A DNA stretch of 64,000 nucleotides from an uncultured Blautia sp. (GCA_900540785.1 UQHF01000002.1:124001-188000), one strand, 5' to 3'. Positions 16,421 through 25,615 are shown, numbered from the stretch's first letter. The notes: generated from the letters alone by a model not told the origin. A program made the numbers and translations.

Positions 16421-17122
16421 ATGTTTATTGTATATTGGTTTACCATTCCGGTATGGATTATTTTGATTATTGTTTTGCTGGCATTGGGATTCTGGGAAAT
16501 TATTGGAGGTTTTGTTAATTTTCTTATATGTGCATTTATTTTACTGTTGATAGTACTTTGTGCTATGAGTGTTCTGGGGGTAATTGTATCATTTTTAATA
16601 GGAGATACCGACTGGATAGATACAGATGTTATATTAGGTTTAGTCGGGGGGATAGTGATTTCACTTATTTGCGGCAGCTTAATGTATGATACTTATATCA
16701 AACCTTATATAGTAGAAGAAACCAAGTTGGAGAAAGTTTTGGAAAATCCCGAGGCGGAAATGTATCCTGTAGGAGAATTAGTTCGAATAAAAAAATCCCA
16801 TAGTGCCAGTGGCTTTTATGTAGATACTTCTAGTCAACAGGAAAATTATGTGCATTGTAGTAGGAAAAGAGGCGAGATAACTTTTTATACTGGTAAAAAT
16901 TATAAATATTTTGCAACATCATCAGCAGAAACAGAAGGGTGTGAAGTATATGCAGATGGTAATTTAATCGTCCCTCAGTACGACGAAAATATTCAGATGA
17001 CAGTATATGAAATCAATAACTGTGAAGAGCTTAGATTTAAATTTTCTAAAGAAATGGAATTATTGGATACATGGGTTTTTAAATCCAGCTATCCGGTACA
17101 TATGGAAATGGAAAGTGAGTAA
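16421..17122 (+). CDS. Membrane protein of unknown function
   Basis: A 233-residue protein with three N-terminal membrane segments (about residues 5-25, 30-62 and 68-90) followed by an extracytoplasmic or cytoplasmic domain of about 140 residues, rich in beta-prone Tyr/Thr/Ser stretches (VDTSSQQENYVHCSRKRGEITFYTGKNY in two parts). No family was recognised. CGGAGGAG precedes the ATG. It lies 36 bp after the large secreted protein and closes the AT-rich operon, so it is probably a membrane partner of the two exported proteins. Confidence 0.7.
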   Translation: MFIVYWFTIPVWIILIIVLLALGFWEIIGGFVNFLICAFILLLIVLCAMSVLGVIVSFLIGDTDWIDTDVILGLVGGIVISLICGSLMYDTYIKPYIVEETKLEKVLENPEAEMYPVGELVRIKKSHSASGFYVDTSSQQENYVHCSRKRGEITFYTGKNYKYFATSSAETEGCEVYADGNLIVPQYDENIQMTVYEINNCEELRFKFSKEMELLDTWVFKSSYPVHMEMESE

Positions 17123-17145
17123 AAGAATGGATTAGAATAAACTTG

Positions 17146-17180
17146 AAGATGAGTCGGCGGTAAAACCGGCTCATCTTTGC
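17146..17180. terminator. Terminator between convergent operons
   Basis: AAGATGAGTCGG pairs with CCGGCTCATCTT (12 bp with one wobble) around an 8-base loop. It serves the AT-rich operon on the plus strand and the rluD-like gene on the minus strand. Confidence 0.7.
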
Positions 17181-17203
17181 TTTGAAAAGGAATTTTTAAA
17201 ATA

Positions 17204-18109
17204 TTATTTTGTAAAAAGATACGCCTTAAAATCCTCCGGAAGCGGCGCTTCTATGCGGATTTTCTGGTCGGAGAAAGGCTGCTTAAACTGCACCCGTGCA
17301 GCATGAAGCGCAGTTCTTGAAAATCCTTTAAGAGAAAGAGATTCTTTTGTTCCGTAAAGCCTGTCTCCCAGAAGGGGGTGTCCGATACTTGCCATATGGA
17401 CGCGGATCTGGTGCGTTCTTCCTGTAGCAATCCGTACCCGGAGAAGAGCAGAGGAAGAAAATGTTTCTTCCACTTCATAAGAGGTAAGGGCAGACTTTCC
17501 GTTGGCATCCACATTCATTTTTAAAGGTTTTCCGGGGTAGGAATCAATAGGAGAATGTATTTCTCCTTTTAGATGGTCAGGAATGCCGGAAACAATCGCA
17601 AGATATTCTTTTTCAAATCCGGAGCCGCAGTTTTTTTGAGAAAAACGGGCAGCCGCAATTTTATTTTTTGCAAAAATAACAGCTCCTGAGGTATCTTTAT
17701 CAAGCCTTCCCACCGGGCGGATCATAATGTTTTTATTTTGTACCTGATAATAGGCGGAAACCATATTGGAGAGCGTGTCTTTGTAATGTCCGCCAACAGG
17801 GTGAACAAGAATCCCTGCAGGCTTATTTACGACAAGAACGTCATCGTCTTCGTAGAGAACAGAAATCGGCTGAAAAAGCGGTACAATATGAGACTTGGGT
17901 GTTTCTTCTTCAAGAATAAGCTTTAAAATATCTCCGCTTTTCAGAATGTAGTTAATCCGGCATCTGCTGTTATTCACCGTAATTCCGTTTTCGCGGAATT
18001 TAAGGGAACGGATCTGAGATTTTGTAAATCCCAGATGTTTCCGGAGAAACTGATGAACAGATTGATTTTCCTCGTCTTTGTGGATATGGAATGTCAGGGT
18101 TTTTGGCAT
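17204..18109 (-). CDS. RluA/RluD-family 23S rRNA pseudouridine synthase
   Basis: Isomerises uridines in rRNA. An N-terminal S4 RNA-binding domain (SVHQFLRKHLGFTKSQIRSL) precedes the catalytic domain with GRLDKDTSG, whose Asp is the nucleophile. RTHQIRVHMASIGHPLLGD and LHAARVQF are further family blocks. It has 301 residues. AAGGAG lies 7 bp before the ATG. The paralogue (RluA, RluC or RluD) and thus the target site cannot be settled from sequence alone. Confidence 0.93.
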   Translation of the reverse strand: MPKTLTFHIHKDEENQSVHQFLRKHLGFTKSQIRSLKFRENGITVNNSRCRINYILKSGDILKLILEEETPKSHIVPLFQPISVLYEDDDVLVVNKPAGILVHPVGGHYKDTLSNMVSAYYQVQNKNIMIRPVGRLDKDTSGAVIFAKNKIAAARFSQKNCGSGFEKEYLAIVSGIPDHLKGEIHSPIDSYPGKPLKMNVDANGKSALTSYEVEETFSSSALLRVRIATGRTHQIRVHMASIGHPLLGDRLYGTKESLSLKGFSRTALHAARVQFKQPFSDQKIRIEAPLPEDFKAYLFTK

Positions 18110-18227
18110 TTGTAAGCTCCTTGTGATTTGTTGTTTTTATCATACCCTTTTTAAAAGGAAATTTCAAACACGAGTTTATATTATGGGAAAATCTGCGCAT
18201 ACTAACAAAAAATTCAGGAGGCGCGAT

Positions 18228-18659
18228 ATGAATGCAAATGCAGAGCTTTTAAATTACGTATATCAGAATTCCCAGATGGGCGTCGATACGCTTTCCAGAC
18301 TTCTCGAGATGACAGAGGACGCTTCTTTTCGGGAAGTGCTGAAAAAGCAGATGGAAGGATACTGGAGATTTCATAAACGGGCGGGAGATATGTTAAATGA
18401 TAATGGATTTGATGAAAAAGGTTTAAATGCAATGGAAAAAATCCGCACATATCTTATGATAAACGTAAAAACAATGACAGATCAGTCTTCATCAAATGTT
18501 GCGGGAATGCTGATAAACGGAAGTACAATGGGGATTATTGAGGCACAGAAACAGCTTCACAGATATGAAAATGAGGTGGAGAAGGATATTTATCATTTTA
18601 TGGAGGAGCTTCAGAAATTTGAGGAGAAGAATGTAGAAAAATTAAAGGAATATTTGTAA
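18228..18659 (+). CDS. Predicted helical-bundle protein (DUF2383-like), unknown
   Basis: A 143-residue all-helical protein with four predicted helices (NAELLNYVYQNSQMGVDTLSRLLE, FREVLKKQMEGYWRFHKRAG, a Met-rich central pair, and a C-terminal coiled helix EEKNVEKLKEYL). The pattern recalls ferritin-like DUF2383 bundles, but no metal-ligand set is clear. The ATG follows CAGGAGGCGCGAT; the longer frame from 18078 overlaps the rluD-like promoter. It is a single gene ended by its own hairpin. The function is unknown. Confidence 0.75.
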   Translation: MNANAELLNYVYQNSQMGVDTLSRLLEMTEDASFREVLKKQMEGYWRFHKRAGDMLNDNGFDEKGLNAMEKIRTYLMINVKTMTDQSSSNVAGMLINGSTMGIIEAQKQLHRYENEVEKDIYHFMEELQKFEEKNVEKLKEYL

Positions 18660-18667
18660 TATATCGG

Positions 18668-18720
18668 AAGGTCATGAGTCATATTATAATTGTTTATATG
18701 CGGCTTATGACCTTATATTT
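18668..18720 (+). terminator. Hairpin after the helical-bundle gene
   Basis: AAGGTCATGAG and CTTATGACCTT form an 11-bp stem (one wobble) with a 25-base loop, followed by ATATTT. It lies 8 bp after the stop. Confidence 0.55.
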
Positions 18721-18845
18721 GTATCAATGCCAGATCAGAGAGAGAAATCTGAATGAAAATGAATGCCAAAAAACTCTTTACGTTGAAGTGTTAAAATGGT
18801 ATAGTAATAATATAAAACAGGAATCAACGAAAGGAATTGGAAAAT

Positions 18846-20153
18846 ATGGAAAAATATTATCAGCCGGAGATTGAATGTGCTTCCAGAGAGCAGATTTGGC
18901 AGTGGCAGAGCGAAAGACTGGCAGCACAGGTACAAAATGTATGGAACAATGTTCCTCTTTACAGAGAAAGAATGAAAGAAGCAGGACTGGAGCCGGGAGA
19001 TATTCAGTCGGTAGACGATTTACATAAACTTCCGTTTATTACAAAAGATGATCTGCGCGAGGCATATCCTTACGGACTTCTTGCAAGACCGCTTGAGGAG
19101 TGTGTCCGTATTCAGTCAACAAGCGGCACAACAGGAAGAAGAGTGGTGGCATTTTATACGCAGCATGACATTGATCTCTGGGAAGACTGCTGCGCAAGGG
19201 CAATTACGGCAGCAGGCGGAACAAAGGGAGATGTCTGTCATGTAAGCTACGGATATGGGCTTTTTACAGGGGGTCCCGGATTAAATGGAGGTTCTCATAA
19301 GGTTGGCTGCCTTACCCTTCCTATGTCTTCCGGAAATACAGAGCGGCAGATTCAGTTTATGACAGATTTGGGTTCAACGATTCTCTGCTGTACGCCTTCT
19401 TATGCGGCGTATCTTGCAGAGAGCATTATAGAACGGGGATTACAGGAACAGATTCATTTAAAAGCAGGAATTTTCGGAGCAGAAGCATGGACTGAGGAGA
19501 TGCGCCATGATATAGAAGAGAAACTTGGGATTAAGGCATATGATATTTACGGTTTGACAGAAATTTCCGGACCGGGAGTCGCATTTGAATGTTCTGCCCA
19601 GAACGGAATGCACGTAAATGAAGATCATTTTATTGCAGAGGTGATTAATCCGAAGACAGGAGAGGTTCTTCCTGACGGAGAAAAAGGTGAGCTTGTATTT
19701 ACAAGCATTACAAAAGAAGCATTTCCGCTTATGCGATACCGCACAAGGGATATTTGTATTTTAAGCAGGGAAAAATGTTCCTGCGGAAGAACCCATGTAA
19801 AAATGACGAAGCCTCTTGGACGAAGCGACGATATGCTGATCGTGAAAGGCGTAAACGTATTCCCGTCACAGATTGAAACAGTGCTTATGAATAAAGGATA
19901 CCCGGCAAATTACCAGATTATAGTAGACAGGATCAACAACAGTGATACAATAGAGGTACAGGTGGAAATGACGCCGGAAATGTTCTCAGACAGCCTTGGT
20001 GCAGTTGCTTCAAAGGAAAAAGAGCTTGTAGACGCTCTGAAAGCAATGCTTGGTATTTATGCGAAGGTGAAGCTTGTGAATCCAAAAGCAATCACAAGAA
20101 GCGAGGGCAAGGCAGTGCGCGTGATTGACAAACGTAATCTGTATCAGAAATAA
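18846..20153 (+). CDS. Phenylacetate--CoA ligase family protein
   Basis: Adenylate-forming enzyme joining an aryl acid (phenylacetate or indoleacetate class) to CoA. The AMP-binding loop STSGTTGRRVV, DIYGLTEISGPGVAFEC, and GELVFTSITKEAFPLMRYRTRD precede a C-terminal AMP-binding domain with KGVNVFPSQIE and EGKAVRV. It has 435 residues, the usual size. The ATG at 18846 follows AAAGGAATT; a TTG nine bases earlier is less likely. It is followed by an ACT-domain gene 13 bp later; in anaerobes this pair commonly accompanies indolepyruvate ferredoxin oxidoreductase, whose genes are not in this window. Confidence 0.92.
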   Translation: MEKYYQPEIECASREQIWQWQSERLAAQVQNVWNNVPLYRERMKEAGLEPGDIQSVDDLHKLPFITKDDLREAYPYGLLARPLEECVRIQSTSGTTGRRVVAFYTQHDIDLWEDCCARAITAAGGTKGDVCHVSYGYGLFTGGPGLNGGSHKVGCLTLPMSSGNTERQIQFMTDLGSTILCCTPSYAAYLAESIIERGLQEQIHLKAGIFGAEAWTEEMRHDIEEKLGIKAYDIYGLTEISGPGVAFECSAQNGMHVNEDHFIAEVINPKTGEVLPDGEKGELVFTSITKEAFPLMRYRTRDICILSREKCSCGRTHVKMTKPLGRSDDMLIVKGVNVFPSQIETVLMNKGYPANYQIIVDRINNSDTIEVQVEMTPEMFSDSLGAVASKEKELVDALKAMLGIYAKVKLVNPKAITRSEGKAVRVIDKRNLYQK

Positions 20154-20166
20154 GGAGGGACAGGAT

Positions 20167-20598
20167 ATGACAGTAAAGCAGATTTCTGTATTTTTGGAAA
20201 ACAGACCGGGGAAACTGGCAGAATTTACCGATGTTTTATCGGAAAATAACGTGGATTTGCGGGCACTTTCTCTGGCAGAAGCAGAAGATTTCGGAATTGC
20301 CCGTATTATTGTGAATGATGTATATAATGCGTCAACGGTATTAAAGGATGCAGGCTATGTGTTTTCCATCACAAAGGTACTTGCAGTAGAAATGCCGGAC
20401 GAGCCGGGTGCACTTTCCAGAGTAATGCGTATTCTTGGAAATCAGGAGATCAATCTGGAGTATATGTATGCGTTTACTTCAAGAAAAAAAGGGACTGCTT
20501 ATATGATTCTCAGAGTAGAGGATAACCAGAAGGCAGTAGAAGTTCTGAAAAAAGAAGGAATCTGCCCGATATGCCAGGACGACCTGGAGGAAATGTAA
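20167..20598 (+). CDS. Tandem ACT-domain amino-acid-binding protein
   Basis: A 143-residue protein of two ACT domains: residues 1-65 (QISVFLENRPGKLAEFTDVLSE) and 70-140 (VLAVEMPDEPGALSRVMRIL). ACT modules bind amino acids and regulate partner enzymes. The position behind the aryl-CoA ligase suggests it senses an aromatic amino acid and tunes that step, or acts as a free-standing regulator. AAGGAGGG precedes the ATG. Confidence 0.88.
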   Translation: MTVKQISVFLENRPGKLAEFTDVLSENNVDLRALSLAEAEDFGIARIIVNDVYNASTVLKDAGYVFSITKVLAVEMPDEPGALSRVMRILGNQEINLEYMYAFTSRKKGTAYMILRVEDNQKAVEVLKKEGICPICQDDLEEM

Positions 20599-20661
20599 AA
20601 TTTGAAAATAGGATACTTTCACACTTGAAAGCGTTACGCTTTAAAATATAAAAATTAACAC

Positions 20662-20690
20662 TTGACAATCTGGGCGCCTATGCGTTAAGA
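20662..20690 (+). promoter_or_regulatory. Promoter of the DAHP synthase gene
   Basis: A perfect TTGACA is followed after 17 bp by TTAAGA, 43 bp before the start codon. A small AAAGCG-TTA-CGCTTT hairpin lies just upstream and may end the ACT gene. Confidence 0.6.
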
Positions 20691-20732
20691 TGGGAAAAGA
20701 AAAGAGAGACAATTATGTAAGGAGACAGATAG

Positions 20733-21746
20733 ATGATTATTATTTTAAAGCGTGGTGCAGACAGAGAAAAAGTAGAAGAGCTGAAAGCGTCTCTTACAGA
20801 AAAAGGATTGAAGCTTCACCTTTCTGACGGACTGGAAGCTTCTCTTATCGGGTTGATCGGAGATACCAGCCACATTCAGGAAGATCAGCTTCGTGCCCTT
20901 GAGGTTGTGGAAGATGTGAGACGTATTCGCGAGCCATATAAGAAGGCGAACCGCTCCATGCACCCGGAAGATACCGTGATTGATATTTGCGGACAAAAAA
21001 TCGGAGGAGGACATTTTCAGGTAATTGCAGGTCCCTGTTCTGTAGAAACGAAAGAGCAGATGACAGAAGTTGCCTTTGATGTAAAAAAATCAGGAGCAAA
21101 TCTTTTAAGAGGAGGAGCATTTAAACCGAGAACTTCTCCATATTCTTTCCAGGGGCTTGGAAGAGAAGGACTTGATCTTCTCCTGGAAGCAAAGAAGGCG
21201 ACAGGTCTTCCTGTTGTGACGGAAATTATGCGTCTTGATCATCTTGCGTTTTTTGAGGATGTGGATGTGATTCAGGTAGGCACAAGAAATATGCAGAATT
21301 TTGAGCTGTTAAAAGAGCTTGGAAAGCTGGATAAGCCGATTCTTTTAAAAAGAGGCATGGCAAATACTCTGGACGAGCTTTTAATGAGCGCCGAGTATAT
21401 CATGGCGGGAGGAAATGAAAAAGTAATTCTCTGCGAGAGAGGAATCCGTACATTTGAAACTTCTATGAGAAATACTCTTGATATTTCTGCGATTCCCATG
21501 CTCAAAAAGAAATCGCACCTTCCGGTCATTGTTGACCCAAGCCATGCTTCCGGGCATCGTTTTATGGTTGAGCCGCTTACGATGGCTGCCATTGCTGCAG
21601 GAGCAGACGGCGTAATGATAGAAGTTCATAACAATCCGGAAAAAGCCCTTTGCGATGGAATGCAGTCACTGCCTCCGGCAATGTTTGATGAAGTCATGAA
21701 AAAAGTAAAAAATGTAATCGGTGTGTTTGGAAAGACGATGGAATAA
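20733..21746 (+). CDS. aroF: 3-deoxy-7-phosphoheptulonate synthase (type I-beta)
   Basis: First step of the shikimate pathway: condenses PEP and erythrose-4-phosphate. An N-terminal ferredoxin-like regulatory domain (residues 1-70, MIIILKRGADREKVEELKASL) marks the AroF/Thermotoga type, in which it mediates feedback by aromatic amino acids. The barrel shows AGPCSVE, RGGAFKPRTSPYSFQGLG, PILLKRGMANTLDE and VDPSHASGHR. It has 337 residues. AAGGAGACAGATAG precedes the ATG. It has its own promoter and terminator, separate from aroE/aroD 10 kb away. Confidence 0.95.
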   Translation: MIIILKRGADREKVEELKASLTEKGLKLHLSDGLEASLIGLIGDTSHIQEDQLRALEVVEDVRRIREPYKKANRSMHPEDTVIDICGQKIGGGHFQVIAGPCSVETKEQMTEVAFDVKKSGANLLRGGAFKPRTSPYSFQGLGREGLDLLLEAKKATGLPVVTEIMRLDHLAFFEDVDVIQVGTRNMQNFELLKELGKLDKPILLKRGMANTLDELLMSAEYIMAGGNEKVILCERGIRTFETSMRNTLDISAIPMLKKKSHLPVIVDPSHASGHRFMVEPLTMAAIAAGADGVMIEVHNNPEKALCDGMQSLPPAMFDEVMKKVKNVIGVFGKTME

Positions 21747-21753
21747 TAATAGG

Positions 21754-21800
21754 AAAAACTGCTGCAAAAACAGGAAAAATCTGTTTGCAGCAGTTTTTTT
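21754..21800 (+). terminator. Intrinsic terminator of the DAHP synthase gene
   Basis: A twenty-base near-perfect stem (AAAAACTGCTGCAAAAACAG with CTGTTTGCAGCAGTTTTT) with a GAAAAAT loop and a T-run. Confidence 0.9.
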
Positions 21801-21811
21801 GTAAAAAAATG

Positions 21812-21840
21812 TTGACAGAAGGAAGGAATCGAGATATAAC
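21812..21840 (+). promoter_or_regulatory. sigma-A promoter of feoB
   Basis: A perfect TTGACA and TATAAC are separated by 17 bp, 50 bp before the start codon. Confidence 0.75.
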
Positions 21841-21853
21841 AGAAGAAGAAAAA

Positions 21854-21869
21854 GTTATACTAATATAAC
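21854..21869. promoter_or_regulatory. Palindrome between the feoB promoter and start (candidate metal-regulator site)
   Basis: GTTATA-CTAA-TATAAC is a perfect inverted repeat placed just downstream of the expected transcription start. A Fur/DtxR-type repressor site is plausible, but no consensus match was established. Confidence 0.35.
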
Positions 21870-21889
21870 ATATGGAAAGGAATACAGAA

Positions 21890-24223
21890 ATGAAGCTTAG
21901 TGAATTGCAGATTGGAAGCACAGCGACGATAAAAGCTGTAGGCGGAGAAGGTGCTTTGCGTCAGCATTTTCTGGATATGGGTCTCATACAGGGGACAGAA
22001 GTGACAGTTGTAAAATATGCGCCTATGGGAGATCCCATTGAGCTTCGAATCCACGGTTATGAGTTGACGATTCGTCTTGCAGACGCAGAAAATATAGAAA
22101 TCAGTAAGCCGCATCAGCCAAAAACTGTGAATAAGAAGACAGAAAGCCCGGAAGGATTTCACCCCGGATATGGAGAGGGAGGAAAGTTTCATGACAGAAA
22201 GGAAGAAAATCCCCTTCCTGACAGTGAAATACTTACCTTTGCTCTTGTGGGAAATCAGAACTGCGGAAAGACGACTCTGTTTAATCAGCTTACCGGTTCC
22301 AAACAGCATGTAGGAAATTTCCCGGGAGTGACGGTTGATAGGAAGGATGGTGTGATCAGAGGATATGAAAACACATTGATCACAGACCTTCCGGGAATTT
22401 ATTCCATGTCCCCCTACAGCAGCGAGGAGATTGTGACAAGGGAATTTGTAATAAGGGAAAAGCCAAAAGGAATTATCAATATAGTAGATGCAACGAATAT
22501 TGAAAGAAATCTTTATCTTACCATGCAGCTCCTTGAACTGGGATTTCCGATGGTTGTCGCTTTAAACATGATGGACGAGCTGAGAGAAAATAACGGTTCT
22601 GTAAAAGTAAATGAAATGGAAGCTGCTCTCGGCGTTCCGGTCATTCCCATTTCAGCGGCAAAAGGAGAAGGTATTGAGGAGCTGATCCGACATGCAGTCC
22701 ATGTGGCAAAATATCAGGAAGCTCCTCTGGAAAATGATTTTTGCAGAAAAGAAGAGGGGATTCACAGAGGAATCCATGCAGTGATGCACCTGATTGAGGA
22801 TCATGCGCAGAAAACGGAGATACCGGTAAGATTTGCCGCAAGCAAGGTCATGGAAGGGGACGAAAAGATTCTGGAGCAGTTAGGGCTCACAGATAATGAA
22901 AAAAATCTCCTGGAGGATATTGCAAAGCAGACAGAGGAAGAAACTGGTCTTGACAGAGCAGCCGCGGTAGCGCAGATGCGTTTTGAATATATTGAGGATG
23001 TCTGTAATGAGACGGTAATTAAACCGAAAGAGAGTAAAGAACGCCTGAGAAGTCAGAAAATCGATCATTTTCTTACAGGGAAATATACAGGTATTCCGGC
23101 TTTTATTGGAATCATGGGAATCGTGTTCTGGCTGACCTTTAACGTGATAGGTGCGTTTTTACAGGGAGCTCTGGAATCCGGGATTACAGCTCTTACCGGG
23201 ATTGTAGACAGCGCCATGACAGCGGCAAATGTGAACAGTGTGGTACATTCTCTTGTGATTGATGGTATTTTCAACGGAGTAGGCGGTGTGTTAAGCTTTC
23301 TTCCGATCATCGTAACGTTGTTTTTCTTCTTGTCAATTTTGGAAGACAGTGGATATATGGCGAGAGTTGCGTTTATCATGGATAAACTTCTCCGTAAACT
23401 TGGTCTTTCCGGACGAAGTATTGTGCCTATGCTGATCGGTTTTGGCTGTACGGTTCCGGGGGTTATGGCAAGTCGTACACTTCCCTCAGAAAGAGACAGG
23501 AAGATGACTATTTTGCTGACGCCGTTTATGAGCTGTACGGCAAAGCTCCCAATCTATGCTTTTTTTACCGCGGCATTTTTCCCGGGAAAAGGGGCTCTTG
23601 TGATGATCGGGCTTTATGTATTCGGTATTCTTATGGGAATTTTAATGGCGCTTATTTTCAAGAAAACAGCATTTAAGGGAGAAGCAGTTCCGTTTGTTAT
23701 GGAGCTTCCCAATTACCGTATGCCAGGAGCGAAAAATGTTCTGCATCTTCTCTGGGATAAGGCGAAGGATTTCTTGCAGAGAGCATTTACAGTGATTTTT
23801 ATTGCAACGATCGCAATCTGGTTTTTACAGAACTTTGATACAGGATTTAATATGGTATCTGATTCAGAGAACAGTATTTTGGCGCTTGTTGCAGGTGCGC
23901 TTGCTCCTGTATTCACGCCGGTGGGATTTGGTGACTGGAGAATTGTGACGGCTCTGATTTCCGGCTTCCTTGCAAAAGAGAGTGTGGTATCTTCTCTTAC
24001 GGTGCTGTTTGGAAGCACAGCCGTTTTACAGAGCAGTCTTACAACTGTGGGCGCAGGAGCGCTTCTTGTGTTCTGTCTTCTTTATACGCCCTGTGTTGCG
24101 GCGATTGCATCTGTAAAACGAGAGCTTGGCGGTAAATGGGCAACAGCTATGGTGATCGGTCAATGTGTTATCGCATGGATTGCAGCCTTTGTGATCTATC
24201 ACCTGGGAATGTTTCTTATTTAA
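21890..24223 (+). CDS. feoB: Ferrous iron transporter FeoB with fused N-terminal FeoA domain
   Basis: Imports Fe(II) across the membrane. Residues 1-75 form a FeoA SH3-like domain (MKLSELQIGSTATIKAV, HFLDMGLIQGTEV). Residues about 110-270 form the GTPase domain: G1 GNQNCGKTT, G3 DLPG, G4 NMMD. After a cytoplasmic helical insert come the Gate repeats and about 8-10 membrane segments (GFGCTVPGVMASRTL, TPFMSCTAKLPIYAFF). It has 777 residues. The ATG at 21890 is 9 bp from AAAGG; the earlier ATG at 21872 has no site. The stop overlaps the convergent MATE gene by 4 bp. Confidence 0.96.
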   Translation: MKLSELQIGSTATIKAVGGEGALRQHFLDMGLIQGTEVTVVKYAPMGDPIELRIHGYELTIRLADAENIEISKPHQPKTVNKKTESPEGFHPGYGEGGKFHDRKEENPLPDSEILTFALVGNQNCGKTTLFNQLTGSKQHVGNFPGVTVDRKDGVIRGYENTLITDLPGIYSMSPYSSEEIVTREFVIREKPKGIINIVDATNIERNLYLTMQLLELGFPMVVALNMMDELRENNGSVKVNEMEAALGVPVIPISAAKGEGIEELIRHAVHVAKYQEAPLENDFCRKEEGIHRGIHAVMHLIEDHAQKTEIPVRFAASKVMEGDEKILEQLGLTDNEKNLLEDIAKQTEEETGLDRAAAVAQMRFEYIEDVCNETVIKPKESKERLRSQKIDHFLTGKYTGIPAFIGIMGIVFWLTFNVIGAFLQGALESGITALTGIVDSAMTAANVNSVVHSLVIDGIFNGVGGVLSFLPIIVTLFFFLSILEDSGYMARVAFIMDKLLRKLGLSGRSIVPMLIGFGCTVPGVMASRTLPSERDRKMTILLTPFMSCTAKLPIYAFFTAAFFPGKGALVMIGLYVFGILMGILMALIFKKTAFKGEAVPFVMELPNYRMPGAKNVLHLLWDKAKDFLQRAFTVIFIATIAIWFLQNFDTGFNMVSDSENSILALVAGALAPVFTPVGFGDWRIVTALISGFLAKESVVSSLTVLFGSTAVLQSSLTTVGAGALLVFCLLYTPCVAAIASVKRELGGKWATAMVIGQCVIAWIAAFVIYHLGMFLI

Positions 24224-25581
24224 TTATTTTTTGCCGCTTCCAGGTTTTTCAGCCAGTTGGAACGGAAGAAATAAATAATGAACGTAACGGAGCTTAAGAA
24301 CCAGGTAAGTGGATAAGCCCAGAAAATAACACGTATGTCAGGAATAAAACGCACAGTTATAGTTATGTAGGTGACACGTATAATGCACCAGCATGCAAGC
24401 ATAACAAACATAGGGACTGTGGATTTTCCCGCACCCCTGAAAATTCCTGCCATACAGTGTGAAAATGCAAGAAGGAAATAGAAAAGGGACGCTGTATGAG
24501 CCTGTGCAACGCCGTAGGATAATACTTCCGGCGTATTGTTAAAGGCAGCGATAAAGTAGGGTGAGAAAATGTAAATGATCACGCCTACAAGCTCCGCTGC
24601 AGTAACAGAGCAGATGACTCCAAATGCAGCGCCTTTTTTTACCCTTTTAAATTCTCCTGCACCGAGATTCTGGCTGATGAAGGTAGTAAGAGCCAGTGCA
24701 AAACAGGTGATTGGCAAAAAGGCAAAGCCTTCTACCTTACTGTAAGAACCGCAGCCTGCTACAGCCATAGGTCCAAACTTGTTAATATTGGACTGGACTA
24801 CTACATTTGCAAGAGCAATGATAGAGTTCTGAACTCCGGATGGAAGACCATTGGAAAGAATCTGCCGAAGAAGCGGAACATCCACTTTCAGTTTTGAAAA
24901 AGAGATTCTGTATTCCGCAGGAGCTTTCAGAAGGTGGCGCAGACATAAAAGAGCGCTTAAAAACTGGGAAACAATGGTTGCAACAGCAGCAGCTCCAACG
25001 CCAAATCCAAATCCGGCCACAAGTACAAGGTCAAGTATAATGTTTGTCAGGGAGGAAATGATCAGGTACATAAGAGGGTGTCTGCTGTCACCGACTGCCT
25101 GAAGGATTCCAACCATGAAATTGTACATGACAAATGCAAGAGAACCGCAGAAATATATGCGGAAGTATACAAGGGAATTTGGCAGTACTTCGGCAGGAGT
25201 TCCAATCAGTACCAGAATCTGCGGCGCTGCCACAACACCGATAAAGGTAAGTAAAATACCGAAGAGAAAACCAAGTGTGACAATGGTATGGATCGCTTTT
25301 TGTACCATGTCATATTTTTTTGCACCGAAATACCTGGCAACCACAACACCGGCGCCGGCAGCAAGCCCATTAAAGAAGCCTACCATAAGGAAGATAAGAC
25401 TTCCAGATGAACTGACGGCAGCAAGGGCGCTGCTGCCCAAAAAATTTCCTACAATTAAGGAGTCAGCCGTGTTGTAAAACTGCTGAAAGAGATTTCCCAG
25501 AAAAAGGGGGATGGCAAAGGCTATGATTTTTTTCCAGATAGGACCCTTTGTCATAAGTGTTGCTGAAGAATTTGCACTCAT
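24220..25581 (-). CDS. MATE-family multidrug/Na+ antiporter
   Basis: A 453-residue membrane protein with 12 hydrophobic segments of the MATE fold, exporting drugs or metabolites against Na+ or H+. The N-terminal half carries FLGNLFQQFYNTADSLIVGNFLG and SGSLIFLMVGFFNGLAAGAGVVVARYFGA, and the second half repeats it (NSIIALANVVVQSNINKFGPMAVAG). GGAGG lies 9 bp before the ATG. It follows an aldo/keto reductase gene on the same strand by 34 bp, so the two are probably co-transcribed. The substrate is unknown. Confidence 0.93.
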   Translation of the reverse strand: MSANSSATLMTKGPIWKKIIAFAIPLFLGNLFQQFYNTADSLIVGNFLGSSALAAVSSSGSLIFLMVGFFNGLAAGAGVVVARYFGAKKYDMVQKAIHTIVTLGFLFGILLTFIGVVAAPQILVLIGTPAEVLPNSLVYFRIYFCGSLAFVMYNFMVGILQAVGDSRHPLMYLIISSLTNIILDLVLVAGFGFGVGAAAVATIVSQFLSALLCLRHLLKAPAEYRISFSKLKVDVPLLRQILSNGLPSGVQNSIIALANVVVQSNINKFGPMAVAGCGSYSKVEGFAFLPITCFALALTTFISQNLGAGEFKRVKKGAAFGVICSVTAAELVGVIIYIFSPYFIAAFNNTPEVLSYGVAQAHTASLFYFLLAFSHCMAGIFRGAGKSTVPMFVMLACWCIIRVTYITITVRFIPDIRVIFWAYPLTWFLSSVTFIIYFFRSNWLKNLEAAKNN

Positions 25582-25615
25582 GTGATTAAGCCTCCGATAA
25601 AAAGTATTTTGAATG

